In this document: positions 19,298 to 28,923 of the stretch, piece after piece
How the letters are laid out: each line of letters starts with the position of its first letter
Numbering within the stretch: the first letter of the stretch is position 1
Assembly (NCBI RefSeq): GCF_017312485.1
Contig: NZ_BMBA01000007.1
Span: 62,001-126,000 of the forward strand
Source: Clostridium zeae
Lineage (GTDB): Bacteria; Bacillota; Clostridia; Clostridiales; Clostridiaceae
DNA length: 64,000 bases
Reading direction: 5' to 3'
Translations under genes and position numbers: made by a program
The notes under the pieces: model-generated
What the model saw: the letters and a program-made list of their open reading frames with translations, nothing else
Told to the model about the DNA's origin: nothing
Database searches by the model: none

Positions 19298-20141
19298 GGT
19301 TCCTGTAAATAAAATTATACCTTTTTCAAATGTAGATGGTCCAGGTAATAGATTGACTATATTTTTTCAAGGTTGCAACATTAGTTGTGTCTACTGCCAT
19401 AATCCTGAGACTATTAACCTTTGTTCTAATTGTAAATTATGTATTCCAGGATGCCCTGCAAAGGCTATTAAAGAAATAGACGGGAAAGTGTTTTTTGATG
19501 ATAAACTATGTGTTGAATGTGATAAGTGCATAAAAACATGTAAAACTAAATCTTCTCCAAGAACAAAAAACTATAGTGTAGATGAGCTAGTAGAAATAAT
19601 CGAGGAATATAAGCTTTTTATAAGAGGTATAACTGTTTCAGGTGGTGAACCAACACTAAAAGCAGCCTTTATAACTGAGCTTTTTAGAAAAGTTAAGAGT
19701 TTAGGTCTTACTTGTTTCGTTGATACCAATGGCTTTTTTGATAGAGATAGCATCTCGGAGCTAATTGAAGTCACAGATAAGTTTATGGTTGATATAAAGG
19801 CTATAGATAAGTTGGAGGCTTTGTGTGATACTAAAATGAAAAATAATTTAGATAATCTAAAGTATCTTTTGAGTATTGATAAAGTATATGAGGTAAGAAC
19901 TGTATTGATTGAAGAGTTAATGGATTTAGATAATACAGTGGTTACTGTAGCAAATGTTCTTAAAGCCTATCCTGAGGTTATATATAAACTCATAAGAGTT
20001 CATACTGAAGGTTTGAAAGAGACGCAAAAGGAAAAAATAAAAGATAAAATTCCGACAAAAGAGCGAATGAATTATATTGAAAAGCTTGTAAGAGAAATTG
20101 GAGTAAAAAAGGTTGAAATTATTGATACACCAATAACTTAG
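19287..20141 (+). CDS. yjjW: YjjW-family glycyl radical enzyme activase (radical SAM)
   Basis: The 284-residue activase has the radical-SAM CxxxCxxC as C30, C34 and C37 (GCNISCVYCHNPE). Two inserted ferredoxin-type clusters follow (CSNCKLCIPGCP and CVECDKCIKTCK, residues about 49-80), then TVSGGEPTL for SAM binding. It overlaps the yjjI-like gene by 11 bases in another frame, so they are translationally coupled. It should install the glycyl radical on that partner. Confidence 0.9.
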   Translation: MEIKVPVNKIIPFSNVDGPGNRLTIFFQGCNISCVYCHNPETINLCSNCKLCIPGCPAKAIKEIDGKVFFDDKLCVECDKCIKTCKTKSSPRTKNYSVDELVEIIEEYKLFIRGITVSGGEPTLKAAFITELFRKVKSLGLTCFVDTNGFFDRDSISELIEVTDKFMVDIKAIDKLEALCDTKMKNNLDNLKYLLSIDKVYEVRTVLIEELMDLDNTVVTVANVLKAYPEVIYKLIRVHTEGLKETQKEKIKDKIPTKERMNYIEKLVREIGVKKVEIIDTPIT

Positions 20142-20211
20142 TTTGGAAGATTGATTTTAAACCAAAATGGCATATCTTTAGTAATGACTTATAATAAAAA
20201 ATGATTTATAT

Positions 20212-20253
20212 AAAAGTACTCTAAATATATGAAGATGTATTTGGAGTACTTTT
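20212..20253 (+). terminator. Terminator after the glycyl-radical operon
   Basis: AAAAGTACTC pairs with GAGTACTTTT, and the inner TAAATATA/TGTATTTG part extends the stem. It is followed by TCTTTG. It ends the yjjI-yjjW transcript. The remaining 260 bases before the helicase gene hold no ORF I can support and may be a long 5' leader. Confidence 0.7.
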
Positions 20254-20513
20254 TCTTTGATAAACTTCGAAATAGAATCTGATATCGGTACAATTTATAT
20301 AAATAAAGAATAAAGTTTCTATCTATAATTAAAACTATGTGTTATTATTAATTGTTACATAAAATGCAGTTATAAATTTATTAGATATATCTTATTGAAA
20401 ATATAAGTTTCAAAAAAGTACTGTATCTATTGGTTAAAGTAAGATGAGTTACAAGTGATATATCTTATGTAAGTGTATAAAGGTAAATTATATAAAGAAG
20501 AAAGGTAATTATA

Positions 20514-21620
20514 ATGAATTTTAAAGAACTTGGAATTAATGAAGAAATAATAAAAGTATTAAAAAAATCAGGGATTACAACCCCTACTCAAATACAACAA
20601 GAAAGTATCAAGTTTGTAAAATCAGGTAGAGATGTTATTGCAGAAGCTCAAACTGGAACAGGAAAGACTTTAGCATTTTTGCTACCTATTTTTGAAAATC
20701 TTTGGGATAAAACTGATACTGTTCAAGCTTTGATACTGACTCCAACTAGAGAATTAGCTATCCAGATAACAGAACAAGCAAATAAATTAAAAGAAGCTAA
20801 GGATATAAATATCTTAGCTGCATACGGCGGGAAAGACATTGAGGGACAGCTTAGAAAACTTAAAGGTAATATACATTTAATAATAGCAACACCAGGAAGG
20901 TTATTAGATCATATTAAAAGAAAAGCTGTTGACTTATCAAAACTAAAGACTTTTGTTCTAGATGAAGCAGATCAAATGCTTCTTATGGGATTTAAAAACG
21001 AAGTAGAAGCTATAATGAAAGAAACCTCAAAGAAAAGACAAATTCTTTGTTTTTCAGCAACAATGGATTCGCAGGTCAAAAAATTGGCATATAGATATAT
21101 GAAAGACCCTGTTGTAGTTTCAGTAAAGAAATCACAGGAAATCACTCTTGATAACATTAAGCAGGAAGTTGTAGAAACTACTGATAGAAATAAGCAAGAT
21201 GCTCTTTGCAAAGTGCTAGATGAAGATAATCCTTTTATGTCTATAATATTCTGTAGAACTAAGAGAAGAGCAGATGATTTAGAAGAAGCTCTTCATAAAC
21301 GTGGATATAACTGCGAAAAGCTTCATGGAGATCTAATCCAGTCAAAGCGTGAAAAAGTTATGAAGGCTTTTAGAAATGCTGAAATTCAATATTTAATAGC
21401 TACAGATGTTGCAGCCAGGGGCCTAGATGTAACTGGAGTAGGGCATATATATAATTATGATATACCTGAAAATGCAGAAGGGTATATCCATCGTATAGGA
21501 AGAACTGGTAGAGCTGGAGAGGAAGGCTATACTTGCCTTTTCATAGATCCAAAGAACAAAAGAGATTTAGAAGAAATAGAAAGAGCTATAAAATATAAGA
21601 TACCAAGAAGAAGCTTATAA
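20514..21620 (+). CDS. DEAD-box RNA helicase
   Basis: The 368-residue protein is the bare helicase core: Q motif (TPTQIQQESIKF), motif I AQTGTGKT, Ia PTRELA, II DEAD, III SAT, V ATDVAARGLD and VI HRIGRTGR. It ends shortly after the second RecA domain and has no C-terminal RNA-binding tail, unlike CshA or DbpA. It unwinds RNA, probably in ribosome assembly or mRNA decay. AAAGG lies upstream of the ATG. It is monocistronic and followed by a strong terminator. Confidence 0.93.
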   Translation: MNFKELGINEEIIKVLKKSGITTPTQIQQESIKFVKSGRDVIAEAQTGTGKTLAFLLPIFENLWDKTDTVQALILTPTRELAIQITEQANKLKEAKDINILAAYGGKDIEGQLRKLKGNIHLIIATPGRLLDHIKRKAVDLSKLKTFVLDEADQMLLMGFKNEVEAIMKETSKKRQILCFSATMDSQVKKLAYRYMKDPVVVSVKKSQEITLDNIKQEVVETTDRNKQDALCKVLDEDNPFMSIIFCRTKRRADDLEEALHKRGYNCEKLHGDLIQSKREKVMKAFRNAEIQYLIATDVAARGLDVTGVGHIYNYDIPENAEGYIHRIGRTGRAGEEGYTCLFIDPKNKRDLEEIERAIKYKIPRRSL

Positions 21621-21625
21621 AATAT

Positions 21626-21666
21626 AAGACCTAATAAAATCGTATTAAGTGATTTTATTAGGTCTT
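21626..21666 (+). terminator. Terminator after the DEAD-box helicase gene
   Basis: A perfect 16-bp stem AAGACCTAATAAAATC/GATTTTATTAGGTCTT with a 9-base loop is followed by TCATTTTTTG. Confidence 0.85.
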
Positions 21667-21708
21667 TCATTTTTTGATCTGTTTTAAATTATCATAAATG
21701 ATTAAATT

Positions 21709-21870
21709 TTATCTAACATCCTTATTTGTTTTTTCTGCTATGTATATATCAAAAGCCTTTATTCCTCTATTACAAAGTTTTACGAAAAGAACAAAACCGT
21801 AAATTCCAAGTACGAAAACTACAAATGGAAAAAAAGAAAGTATAAATTCAAGTATCCCAAATTTGTCCAT
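21709..21870 (-). CDS. Small single-pass membrane protein, unknown
   Basis: This is a 53-residue protein with one long hydrophobic stretch (FILSFFPFVVFVLGIYGFVLFV) followed by a polar, charged tail. I chose the internal ATG at 21870 because AAAGGGGGAA lies just upstream; longer versions add an unconvincing Lys/Asn-rich segment without a Shine-Dalgarno. The function is unknown. It is convergent with the helicase gene. Confidence 0.6.
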   Translation of the reverse strand: MDKFGILEFILSFFPFVVFVLGIYGFVLFVKLCNRGIKAFDIYIAEKTNKDVR

Positions 21871-22122
21871 TATTATTTTTCCCCCTTTTAAAATAAATAC
21901 TATATAATTTTTAAGATTAAGCTTTTTATATTTTAGCATAAATCGATTCAATATCATACATATATTTAAAATATTGGCAGTAATACACTTTAAAGTGAGA
22001 TAAGTTTTTATTAGAACAATTTTATAAATGCATAATATTAAATGAAAAAATTCAAAATAATATAAATAAAGGTTATAAAAAATAATCTTATAAATATAAG
22101 TTAAAGTAACATATAATATAAG

Positions 22123-22151
22123 TTGACATATTATAGAGAAAATGATACTAT
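22123..22151 (+). promoter_or_regulatory. Sigma-A promoter of the cystine-type importer
   Basis: A consensus -35 TTGACA and a -10 TACTAT are separated by exactly 17 bases, about 50 bases before the ATG of the binding protein. No riboswitch or T-box leader is visible in the short leader. Confidence 0.75.
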
Positions 22152-22200
22152 ACCTATAACATACTAAAATGATAATAATACTAGGAATTGAGGGAGAAGA

Positions 22201-22998
22201 ATGAAAAAGATAGCATTACTTATGGGCGCTTTACTAATTGCAGCAGTGGGTTTGGCTGGATGCACAACAAAGAGTAACGATACAACTAAAACTACAAATT
22301 TATTAGAGAGTATAAAAAAACAAGGATCAATCAAAATAGGAACTGAAGGTACTTATGCACCATACACTTTTCACGATAGTACTGGAAAGTTAGTAGGTTT
22401 TGATGTTGAAATTGCTGAAGAAGTAGCTAAAAGATTAGGAGTTAAACCTGAGTTTGTTGAAACAAAATGGGACGGAATGCTTGCTGGTCTAGATGCAAAG
22501 AGATTTGATATTGTAGTAAATCAGGTAGGGATAAATGATGAAAGAAAGCAAAAATATGACTTCTCTGATCCTTATGTAACTTCTAGAGCAGTACTTATAG
22601 TTAAGAGTGATAACACTACTATAAAAACTTTTGAAGATCTTAAGGGTAAAAAAGCAGCACAGACTTTAACAAGCAACTTAGGAAAATTAGCAAAAGATAA
22701 TGGTGCTGAAATAGTTACTTCAGATGGTTTTAACCAATCAATAGATTTATTGCTTGCTGGAAGAGCAGATGCAACAATTAATGATAGTTTATCTTTCTAT
22801 GATTTAAAAAAGCAAAAACCTGATCTTGCAGTAAAGATAGCTGCGGAAAAGAAAGATGCAGATCAAAATGCTATACTTATAAATAAAGGAAATAAAGAGC
22901 TAGTAGATGCAATAAATAAAGCTTTAGCAGATATGAAGAGTGATGGTACTTATCTAAAAATATCTAACAAATACTTTAATACAGATGTATCTAAGTAG
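22201..22998 (+). CDS. tcyA: Amino-acid ABC importer binding lipoprotein (cystine type)
   Basis: This 265-residue SBP family 3 lipoprotein has lipobox LAGC (Cys near residue 21). Family signals are IGTEGTYAPYTFHDSTGKLVGFDVEIAEEVAKRL-type segments, the basic KWDGMLAGLDAKRFDIVVNQV motif and TLTSNLGKLAKDNGAE. The closest relatives I know are the cystine-binding TcyA proteins; the substrate is inferred. The permease follows by eight bases. AGGGAGAAGA precedes the ATG. Confidence 0.88.
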   Translation: MKKIALLMGALLIAAVGLAGCTTKSNDTTKTTNLLESIKKQGSIKIGTEGTYAPYTFHDSTGKLVGFDVEIAEEVAKRLGVKPEFVETKWDGMLAGLDAKRFDIVVNQVGINDERKQKYDFSDPYVTSRAVLIVKSDNTTIKTFEDLKGKKAAQTLTSNLGKLAKDNGAEIVTSDGFNQSIDLLLAGRADATINDSLSFYDLKKQKPDLAVKIAAEKKDADQNAILINKGNKELVDAINKALADMKSDGTYLKISNKYFNTDVSK

Positions 22999-23006
22999 GA
23001 TATAAA

Positions 23007-23690
23007 ATGGTTTTTGACGACAGTACTACGAGAATAATTAATATTCTGTTAGATGCTTTTTGGCCTATATTAAAAGCAGGCTTGGTTTTTACCATGCCTG
23101 TTACCATCATATCTTTTATATTAGGCTTAATTGTAGCGCTTTTTACTGCTCTTTGTAGATTATCAAATTCAAAAGTTTTAAATGGAATAGCAAAATTCTA
23201 TGTTTGGATAATAAGAGGTACTCCGTTATTGGTTCAATTATTTATAATCTTCTATGGTTTGCCCAAAATAGGAGTTGTATTAGATCCATTACCTTCTGCC
23301 ATTATTGCTTTTACTTTAAGTGTTGGAGCATATAACTCAGAGGTTATTAGGGCAGCGATATTATCAATACCAAAGGGACAATGGGAATCTGCATTTTCAC
23401 TTGGAATGAGCAGAAATAAAGCTCTTAGAAGAATAATTTTGCCACAAGCAACTAGAGTTTCAGTGCCTCCTTTATTTAATTCTTTTATAAGTTTAGTAAA
23501 GGATACATCCTTGGCAGCAACTATAACTTTAACAGAAATGTTTCAAATCGCTCAAAGAGTTACTGCAACAACTTATGAACCATTATGGCTTTATACAGAA
23601 GCTGCTGTAGTTTATCTGATATTCTGTACTGTACTCTCAGCAATTCAAAGAAGAATAGAAGTAAGACTAGAAAAATATGTTGCTAAGTAA
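23007..23690 (+). CDS. tcyB: Amino-acid ABC importer permease (TcyB type)
   Basis: The 227-residue HEQR-family permease has about five helices. It has VWIIRGTPLLVQLFIIFYGLP and the EAA loop (GQWESAFSLGMSRNKALRRIILPQA), both hallmarks of polar amino-acid importers. It forms a homodimer with the adjacent ATPase. The Shine-Dalgarno is weak, suggesting coupled translation from the upstream gene. Confidence 0.9.
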   Translation: MVFDDSTTRIINILLDAFWPILKAGLVFTMPVTIISFILGLIVALFTALCRLSNSKVLNGIAKFYVWIIRGTPLLVQLFIIFYGLPKIGVVLDPLPSAIIAFTLSVGAYNSEVIRAAILSIPKGQWESAFSLGMSRNKALRRIILPQATRVSVPPLFNSFISLVKDTSLAATITLTEMFQIAQRVTATTYEPLWLYTEAAVVYLIFCTVLSAIQRRIEVRLEKYVAK

Positions 23691-23702
23691 TGGAGGAGTA
23701 CA

Positions 23703-24443
23703 ATGATTGATATAAAAAATTTAGATAAGATTATAGGAAATAATCACATTTTAAAGTCCATAAATTTAAACATTAATGAAGGAAAAACAACTGTTGTTAT
23801 TGGTCCTTCAGGATCAGGTAAAACAACATTACTTAGATGTTTAAACCTCTTGGAAATTCCGAACGAAGGTGAAATAACTTTAGGGGATATGACAATCGTC
23901 TTTCATAAAGATGCCAAGCTATCTGAAAAAGAAATAATTTCATTTAGGAAGCAAACAGGAATGGTGTTTCAAGGGTTTAACTTATTTCCACATATGAACG
24001 TACTTCAAAATGTAATGGAAGGACAAGTAACTGTTTTAAAGCGTTCCAAAGAAGAAGCAAAAGAAAAGTCAAGAAAACTTTTAGCTAAGGTAGGCTTGAG
24101 TGAAAAAGAAAATAGTTTTCCATACGAATTATCTGGAGGTCAACAACAAAGAGTAGCAATTGCTAGGGCCATGGCTATGGATCCAAAAATTATACTTTTT
24201 GATGAACCAACCTCTGCTTTAGATCCAGAACTAGAAGCAGAAGTTCTTAAAGTAATGAAAGAATTAGCTGTAGAAGGAATGACAATGGTAGTTGTAACTC
24301 ATAATATGAATTTTGCTAAAGAAGTTGCACATAAAGTGGTATTTATGGAGGATGGAAAAATACTTCAAGAGGGTAGTCCTGAAGAAATTTTTACAAATCC
24401 TAAAAATGAAAGAATGAATAGATTTTTAAATATACTGACTTAA
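23703..24443 (+). CDS. tcyC: Amino-acid ABC importer ATPase (TcyC/GlnQ type)
   Basis: The 246-residue ATPase has Walker [11 protein letters not shown]-loop [16 protein letters not shown], signature LSGGQQQR, Walker [15 protein letters not shown] and H-loop THN. TGGAGGAGT lies just upstream of the ATG. It is the last gene of a three-gene importer operon that ends at a classic terminator. Confidence 0.92.
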   Translation: MIDIKNLDKIIGNNHILKSINLNINEGKTTVVIGPSGSGKTTLLRCLNLLEIPNEGEITLGDMTIVFHKDAKLSEKEIISFRKQTGMVFQGFNLFPHMNVLQNVMEGQVTVLKRSKEEAKEKSRKLLAKVGLSEKENSFPYELSGGQQQRVAIARAMAMDPKIILFDEPTSALDPELEAEVLKVMKELAVEGMTMVVVTHNMNFAKEVAHKVVFMEDGKILQEGSPEEIFTNPKNERMNRFLNILT

Positions 24444-24458
24444 AATCTTACGTTAAAG

Positions 24459-24494
24459 AATCGCTGAAGCAACTTTCTTCAGCGATTTTTTTTT
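24459..24494 (+). terminator. Terminator of the cystine-type importer
   Basis: A perfect 11-bp stem AATCGCTGAAG/CTTCAGCGATT with a 7-base loop is followed by a run of T. Confidence 0.9.
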
Positions 24495-24900
24495 GCATCT
24501 GCCTTTCCGAATATATATGAGGAAACTAGGCAGACGATACTTTCTTTGTTTGTGTTATACTAAGATACAGGTTTATATTATTAGATTATGCAAAATTATA
24601 AGTTAAAAAGTTATGGGATTTAACCGTTTTGTTAATATTATAATAAAGTTTTATTATAGATTATATATAGTAAATATTAAATTGCTTTCAACATTCAATA
24701 TTAATGTTCATAATAATTTAATAACCTCATTTAAATAAGCTATTATGGTAGTTTAAATGAAAATCATGTCTCATTTACTCAAAAACAGTATTATTTTTGT
24801 GAAAAATAAGTAAATTTGTGATAGAATACTGTATGTGAGCTTTGACGTCCATAAATATTTATAAGAATTTGACAATAACAGTATAATTGGAGGAATAAAA
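24495..24900 (+). other. Long gene-free leader before the LCP gene
   Basis: About 400 very AT-rich bases with no credible ORF. The region probably contains the LCP gene promoter; GATAGAATACTG and GTATAAT near the 3' end are the best -10-like pieces. I see no strong hairpin or riboswitch. Confidence 0.4.
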
Positions 24901-25896
24901 ATGGTAAAAAGAGCTAAGAAGAAAAAGATGAAAAAGTCTACAAAAATAACTTTAATTACTATAACAGCTATTTTATTATTTGTAATAGGCTTTGGAACGA
25001 TGTATTTCTATAATACCTTCTCAGGTATAAAGAAAGATACAATTTCAAAAGCAGAGATCGAAAAAAGTATAGATAGTGATGTAAAAGCAAAGTATGATGA
25101 TAGTATAATAAATATAGCTTTACTTGGGGTTGATAGAAGAAAAGGTGATACAGGAAGATCAGATGCAACTATGGTTCTAACTGTTGATAAGAAACACAAT
25201 AAGCTCAAACTTACTTCACTTATGAGAGATAGCTATGTTAGTATTGATGGTCATGGAATGGACAAGCTAAATGCAGCATTTGCATATGGTGGTGGTGCAT
25301 TATCAATAAAAACAATTAATCAAAATTTTGGACTTAATATAACAGATTATGTAGTTGTTGATTTCGGTGAATTAGCAGATATAATAGATGCACTTGGTGG
25401 TGTAGATATTAATGTAAAGCAAAGTGAATTTACTGAAACTAATAAGTATATAGAGTCAGTAATGAAAGAAGCTAACAAACCTGGTAAGACTCTTACAGCA
25501 CCAGGAATGCAACGTTTAACTGGTGTACAAGCTGTTGGATATTGTAGAATAAGATATACCGATAGTGATTTTGCCAGAACAGATAGGCAAAGAGATGTAT
25601 TAGTAGCAATGTTCAATAAGGTGAAAACAATAAGTCCAACTGAGTTGCCTGGAGTAATTAAAAAAATATCACCATATTTAGAAACAACATTAGGAGCATC
25701 AGATATACTTAATTTAGGAACTGGAGTATTAAAGAGCGGTGTTGGAAATATACAACAGCAAATATTCCCGATAGAAGGTCTGGATAATTGTGTAGGAACT
25801 ACTACTGGAACGTTCTACTTTAAATATGATAAAGATGCACTAAAGAAGAGAATACAAAATTATGTATTTGAAGATAAAGATGCTAAAAATCAATAA
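24901..25896 (+). CDS. LytR-CpsA-Psr (LCP) family cell-wall ligase
   Basis: This 331-residue protein has a basic N-terminus, one membrane anchor (residues about 14-36) and an extracellular LCP domain. Key residues are visible: LGVDRR (D78, R79, R80), GRSDATMV (R86, D88), MRDSYV, KLNAAFAYGG and the late RQRDVLVAMF. LCP enzymes transfer lipid-linked anionic polymers onto peptidoglycan. TGGAGGA precedes the ATG. It is monocistronic with a terminator just downstream. Confidence 0.92.
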   Translation: MVKRAKKKKMKKSTKITLITITAILLFVIGFGTMYFYNTFSGIKKDTISKAEIEKSIDSDVKAKYDDSIINIALLGVDRRKGDTGRSDATMVLTVDKKHNKLKLTSLMRDSYVSIDGHGMDKLNAAFAYGGGALSIKTINQNFGLNITDYVVVDFGELADIIDALGGVDINVKQSEFTETNKYIESVMKEANKPGKTLTAPGMQRLTGVQAVGYCRIRYTDSDFARTDRQRDVLVAMFNKVKTISPTELPGVIKKISPYLETTLGASDILNLGTGVLKSGVGNIQQQIFPIEGLDNCVGTTTGTFYFKYDKDALKKRIQNYVFEDKDAKNQ

Positions 25897-25908
25897 TTGC
25901 TAATTAAG

Positions 25909-25944
25909 AAAGTCCTAATATAGATTGTGCTATATTAGGGCTTT
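25909..25944 (+). terminator. Terminator after the LCP gene
   Basis: Stem AAAGTCCTAATATAG/CTATATTAGGGCTTT (15 bp with one wobble) with a 6-base loop, followed by ATATATTT. Confidence 0.8.
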
Positions 25945-26091
25945 ATATATTTAAATTAAGTTATAAAAGTGCTAAAATAATGTACTGAGCTTTTAATATA
26001 GTTACTCATAATAGTATTAAATATATAGATATATTTGATAATTTGCTGTTATAATTTAATAGTTAATTTTAAAATGAGGTGGAGTAGTTGA

Positions 26092-26835
26092 ATGGAAAAG
26101 TTGTATAATGTATATACAGATTCTGATCAAATTATTTTGATTAATAAAAATGTAGATGGTGAAGCAAGAGTTTTAGTGGAAAAAGAGTTTGAATATGATA
26201 ATGAAGTTGAAAACCAAAATTTAATCTTTTGCTATTCTCCTACATATGATATATTGAACAATGGTTATAGGCATTTGTATGATATAAAGCTGTATGAGGA
26301 TCTAAAGAATATAAAGACCTCTTATGACAAGGATGGCATTTTAAGTGAGTTTGGAATAATATCTGATTTAAATAAGGATTACATTCCTGTTTATATTAGA
26401 TACAACCTGCTAAAAATCAAGCAAGATATGCAAGAATTAATTGAAGACATAAGTGATTTTTTTATAACAGACATAAAATTAAAATACAATGAAATAAATA
26501 TTTATACAATGGGATTATCATACTTTTATGATTCAGAAGCAATCGATATAAATATTACTATTGGAACTGAAAGTGAAAGAGAAAAGCTTGAAGAAGATGG
26601 TTATGATATAAATTATTTAGGAAATTATTCTTTAAGTTTGAATTTAAGTGGATTAATAAAAGATAAACTTGATACATTAATATTAAGTGTTGCAAAAGAT
26701 GAATTGATGGATGAATATGAACTTTTAAAACACATCGTTGAAAGTGTGGAAGAAAAGTTGAGAACTGTAGCATGGAACCATAAGATAGAAGTTTCTAAAG
26801 AGTTCACTTTTCAACAAAGTGAACAATATGACTAG
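26092..26835 (+). CDS. Hypothetical protein, acidic, soluble
   Basis: I do not recognise this 247-residue protein. It is acidic, lacks a signal peptide or membrane helix, and has amphipathic Lys/Glu-rich helices in its C-terminal third (KDKLDTLILSVAKDELMDEYELLKHIVESVEEKL). GAGGTGGAG lies before the ATG. A short coiled-coil gene follows after 25 bases and may be its partner. Confidence 0.6.
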   Translation: MEKLYNVYTDSDQIILINKNVDGEARVLVEKEFEYDNEVENQNLIFCYSPTYDILNNGYRHLYDIKLYEDLKNIKTSYDKDGILSEFGIISDLNKDYIPVYIRYNLLKIKQDMQELIEDISDFFITDIKLKYNEINIYTMGLSYFYDSEAIDINITIGTESEREKLEEDGYDINYLGNYSLSLNLSGLIKDKLDTLILSVAKDELMDEYELLKHIVESVEEKLRTVAWNHKIEVSKEFTFQQSEQYD

Positions 26836-26860
26836 AAAAAGATTTTAGGAGGAAGGTATT

Positions 26861-27061
26861 ATGGAACAGAATCAAGATGAAGTAAAAGAATTATTAAAGC
26901 AATTGCTTACGGAAGTGAAAGATATAAAAGAAAGAGTAGCTGCTATTGAAAAGAATCAGATCCAAGTTGCAAACGCTGAACATAAAAATTGGCATATGCT
27001 TGCAGAAAAATTAGAAGTATATGATAAGGTACTTTATAAAGTTTTCGGTAAGAATCAGTAA
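26861..27061 (+). CDS. Small coiled-coil protein, unknown
   Basis: This 66-residue protein has a clear heptad pattern over residues about 5-35 (VKELLKQLLTEVKDIKERVAAIEKNQ), followed by a Trp-containing helix. AGGAGG lies eight bases before the ATG. It shares a transcript with the preceding unknown gene and is followed by a terminator. Its size and coiled coil suggest an oligomerising adaptor, but no function can be assigned. Confidence 0.6.
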   Translation: MEQNQDEVKELLKQLLTEVKDIKERVAAIEKNQIQVANAEHKNWHMLAEKLEVYDKVLYKVFGKNQ

Positions 27062-27162
27062 TATTAGGCTTTGTAATTATAATAATCAAATACAATTATT
27101 ATAAAAAAATATTTGCATTTCATATTTTCTATTTGGATATTAGGAAATGCAGATGCTCAAAT

Positions 27163-27200
27163 AAGTAGCTAAAGGAATTGCTTTAGCTACTTATATATTT
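27163..27200 (+). terminator. Terminator after the coiled-coil gene
   Basis: Perfect 12-bp stem AAGTAGCTAAAG/CTTTAGCTACTT with a 6-base loop followed by ATATATTTTTT. A second, longer hairpin (TTTGCATTTC/GAAATGCAGA, about 27112-27152) lies just upstream. The next 230 bases are AT-rich and gene-free. Confidence 0.8.
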
Positions 27201-27428
27201 TTTTATTGTTCCTTTCAAATTATATATTAAATATTAAACACTACAACCAGATATCTTTATTTTGAGTTTATGGATTGAAGGAGTTTAACTATAAATAATT
27301 TAATTTTTTAAAATTCAGTATAATCAAAAATTAAACTTAGTAAAATATATTAATTATAATTATTAAGTGATTTATAAATAATCAAAGCTTAAGTATAAAA
27401 CTAGTAAATTTAAATGGAGGTATAATAA

Positions 27429-28001
27429 ATGGATATATTAGAAGCAATAAAAACAAGAACCTCTATAGGTAAAGTAAGAGAAGAAAGTGTACCAAGGGAG
27501 ATAATAGAAAATATAATTGAGGCTGGGACACATGCACCAAATAGATATCTAACTCAACCTTGGAGATTTTTTGTTATAAGTGGTGAAGGTAGGAAAGCTC
27601 TTTCAAAGGTAATGGAAGATATTGTACTATCTTCAGGGGTAGATATAGAAAGTGAAGCTGGAAAGAAAAAATTAGAGAAAGAAATAAACAAACCTTTTAG
27701 GGCTCCAGTTATAATAGCGGTTGCTGCAGAGGTTACTGAAAATGAAAAAGCATTAAGGATTGAAGAACTTGGTGCAACATATGCTGCTGTGGAAAATATG
27801 CTTTTAGCTGCACATGCCTTGGGAGTAGCAGCTTACTGGAAGACAGGAAAGGCTTGTTATGACAATAAAATGAAGGAGTTTTTCGGCTTAAAGCAGAAAG
27901 ACGAGGTGGTTGCTCTTATTTATATTGGATATTCAGATATGGATAAGAAACCTACTGTAAGGAAAAGTGGAAAAGAGCTTACTAAATGGATTGAGAGATA
28001 G
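27429..28001 (+). CDS. Nitroreductase-family FMN oxidoreductase
   Basis: The 190-residue protein has the family start (ILEAIKTRTSIGKVREESVPREIIENIIEAGTHAPNRYLTQPWRF), an FMN-phosphate site with R8 and R10-type residues, and the late AAHALGVAAYWKTG segment. It is an NAD(P)H-dependent FMN homodimer in the cytoplasm and may reduce nitro or quinone compounds; the substrate is unknown. ATGGAGG precedes the ATG. The next gene starts five bases after its stop. Confidence 0.9.
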   Translation: MDILEAIKTRTSIGKVREESVPREIIENIIEAGTHAPNRYLTQPWRFFVISGEGRKALSKVMEDIVLSSGVDIESEAGKKKLEKEINKPFRAPVIIAVAAEVTENEKALRIEELGATYAAVENMLLAAHALGVAAYWKTGKACYDNKMKEFFGLKQKDEVVALIYIGYSDMDKKPTVRKSGKELTKWIER

Positions 28002-28006
28002 GATAT

Positions 28007-28735
28007 ATGAGCGATTTTGGAAGCAGACAAATTGTTTCAGTAAAAGAAGGTAATGTGACTGGATACTTTTCTCAGGATAAAGTTATTTTAACTGGTGAAT
28101 TCCCTTATGTAGAGACGACCTTTACCAATAATATTGAATTAATAGTACAACCTAAAGGAAAAAAAAGACCATCTATTGTTAAAGTGCCTTTTAGTGGATA
28201 TTATTTTCAACTTTTTCTAGGTGATTTTAACGGTGATGGTAGAGATGAAATTCTGGTAAGAGGTAGCTTTTTAGAGGTAAGAGGATATGCGGTTGGCATA
28301 ATGTATACTTATTCAAATGGCTTTTTGGAGAGGATATTTGATCATGAAATATTTACAAGTAGTTACATGTTTAAAGCTAGATATCTTGATAACTATAAAA
28401 TAGAAGTTAAAAGCTTACCCTTAAAAGAAAAATATATAATTGATATTTCTGGAAGGTCGAAAGAATATTTGGATTTATTATTTGATTCAACAGGAAAAGT
28501 GAAAAATAATGTTGCTCCAGCTATATCTCCGGTTATAGACGTAGATCCTGTGAAATCAATTTATGATGAAACCTATAGCATAATAATTAAGCAAAATGTT
28601 TTAGGAATTGATAATGATGATGTTTTTGCAATTATTGAGAGTTTCATTTCTCTATATCAAAACAAGATTGAATTGATTAGCATTGGAATTCTTACTTTTG
28701 GCAAGAAGGAAGAGAAAATTACAGACTGTAGTTAA
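28007..28735 (+). CDS. Hypothetical protein with FG-GAP/VCBS-like motif
   Basis: This 242-residue protein is of unknown function. A single LGDFNGDGRDEILVRG motif (residues about 71-88) matches calcium-binding FG-GAP/VCBS repeats, yet there is no signal peptide or membrane segment. The rest is predicted beta-rich. It is co-transcribed with the nitroreductase (5-base gap) and has a weak Shine-Dalgarno (AGGATAT). Confidence 0.6.
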   Translation: MSDFGSRQIVSVKEGNVTGYFSQDKVILTGEFPYVETTFTNNIELIVQPKGKKRPSIVKVPFSGYYFQLFLGDFNGDGRDEILVRGSFLEVRGYAVGIMYTYSNGFLERIFDHEIFTSSYMFKARYLDNYKIEVKSLPLKEKYIIDISGRSKEYLDLLFDSTGKVKNNVAPAISPVIDVDPVKSIYDETYSIIIKQNVLGIDNDDVFAIIESFISLYQNKIELISIGILTFGKKEEKITDCS

Positions 28736-28772
28736 AGAGATACCATGTTGTATAAAAGTCCTAAATAATACG

Positions 28773-28820
28773 AAAGCCATGCATAAATAAGAGGGTAATT
28801 CCTACATTATGCATGGCTTT
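28773..28820. terminator. Bidirectional terminator
   Basis: A perfect 14-bp stem AAAGCCATGCATAA/TTATGCATGGCTTT with a 20-base loop, followed by ATTAATAT, lies between convergent genes (the FG-GAP-like gene and the SNF2 gene). Confidence 0.7.
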
Positions 28821-28923
28821 ATTAATATCAAACTAATAAATATTCGTTTTGCGAAAGCACCTTCATTTAAGTTTAAAGTTTGATATTAATATTAAAGTGA
28901 TTGATTCAATTTTACTCTGATTT

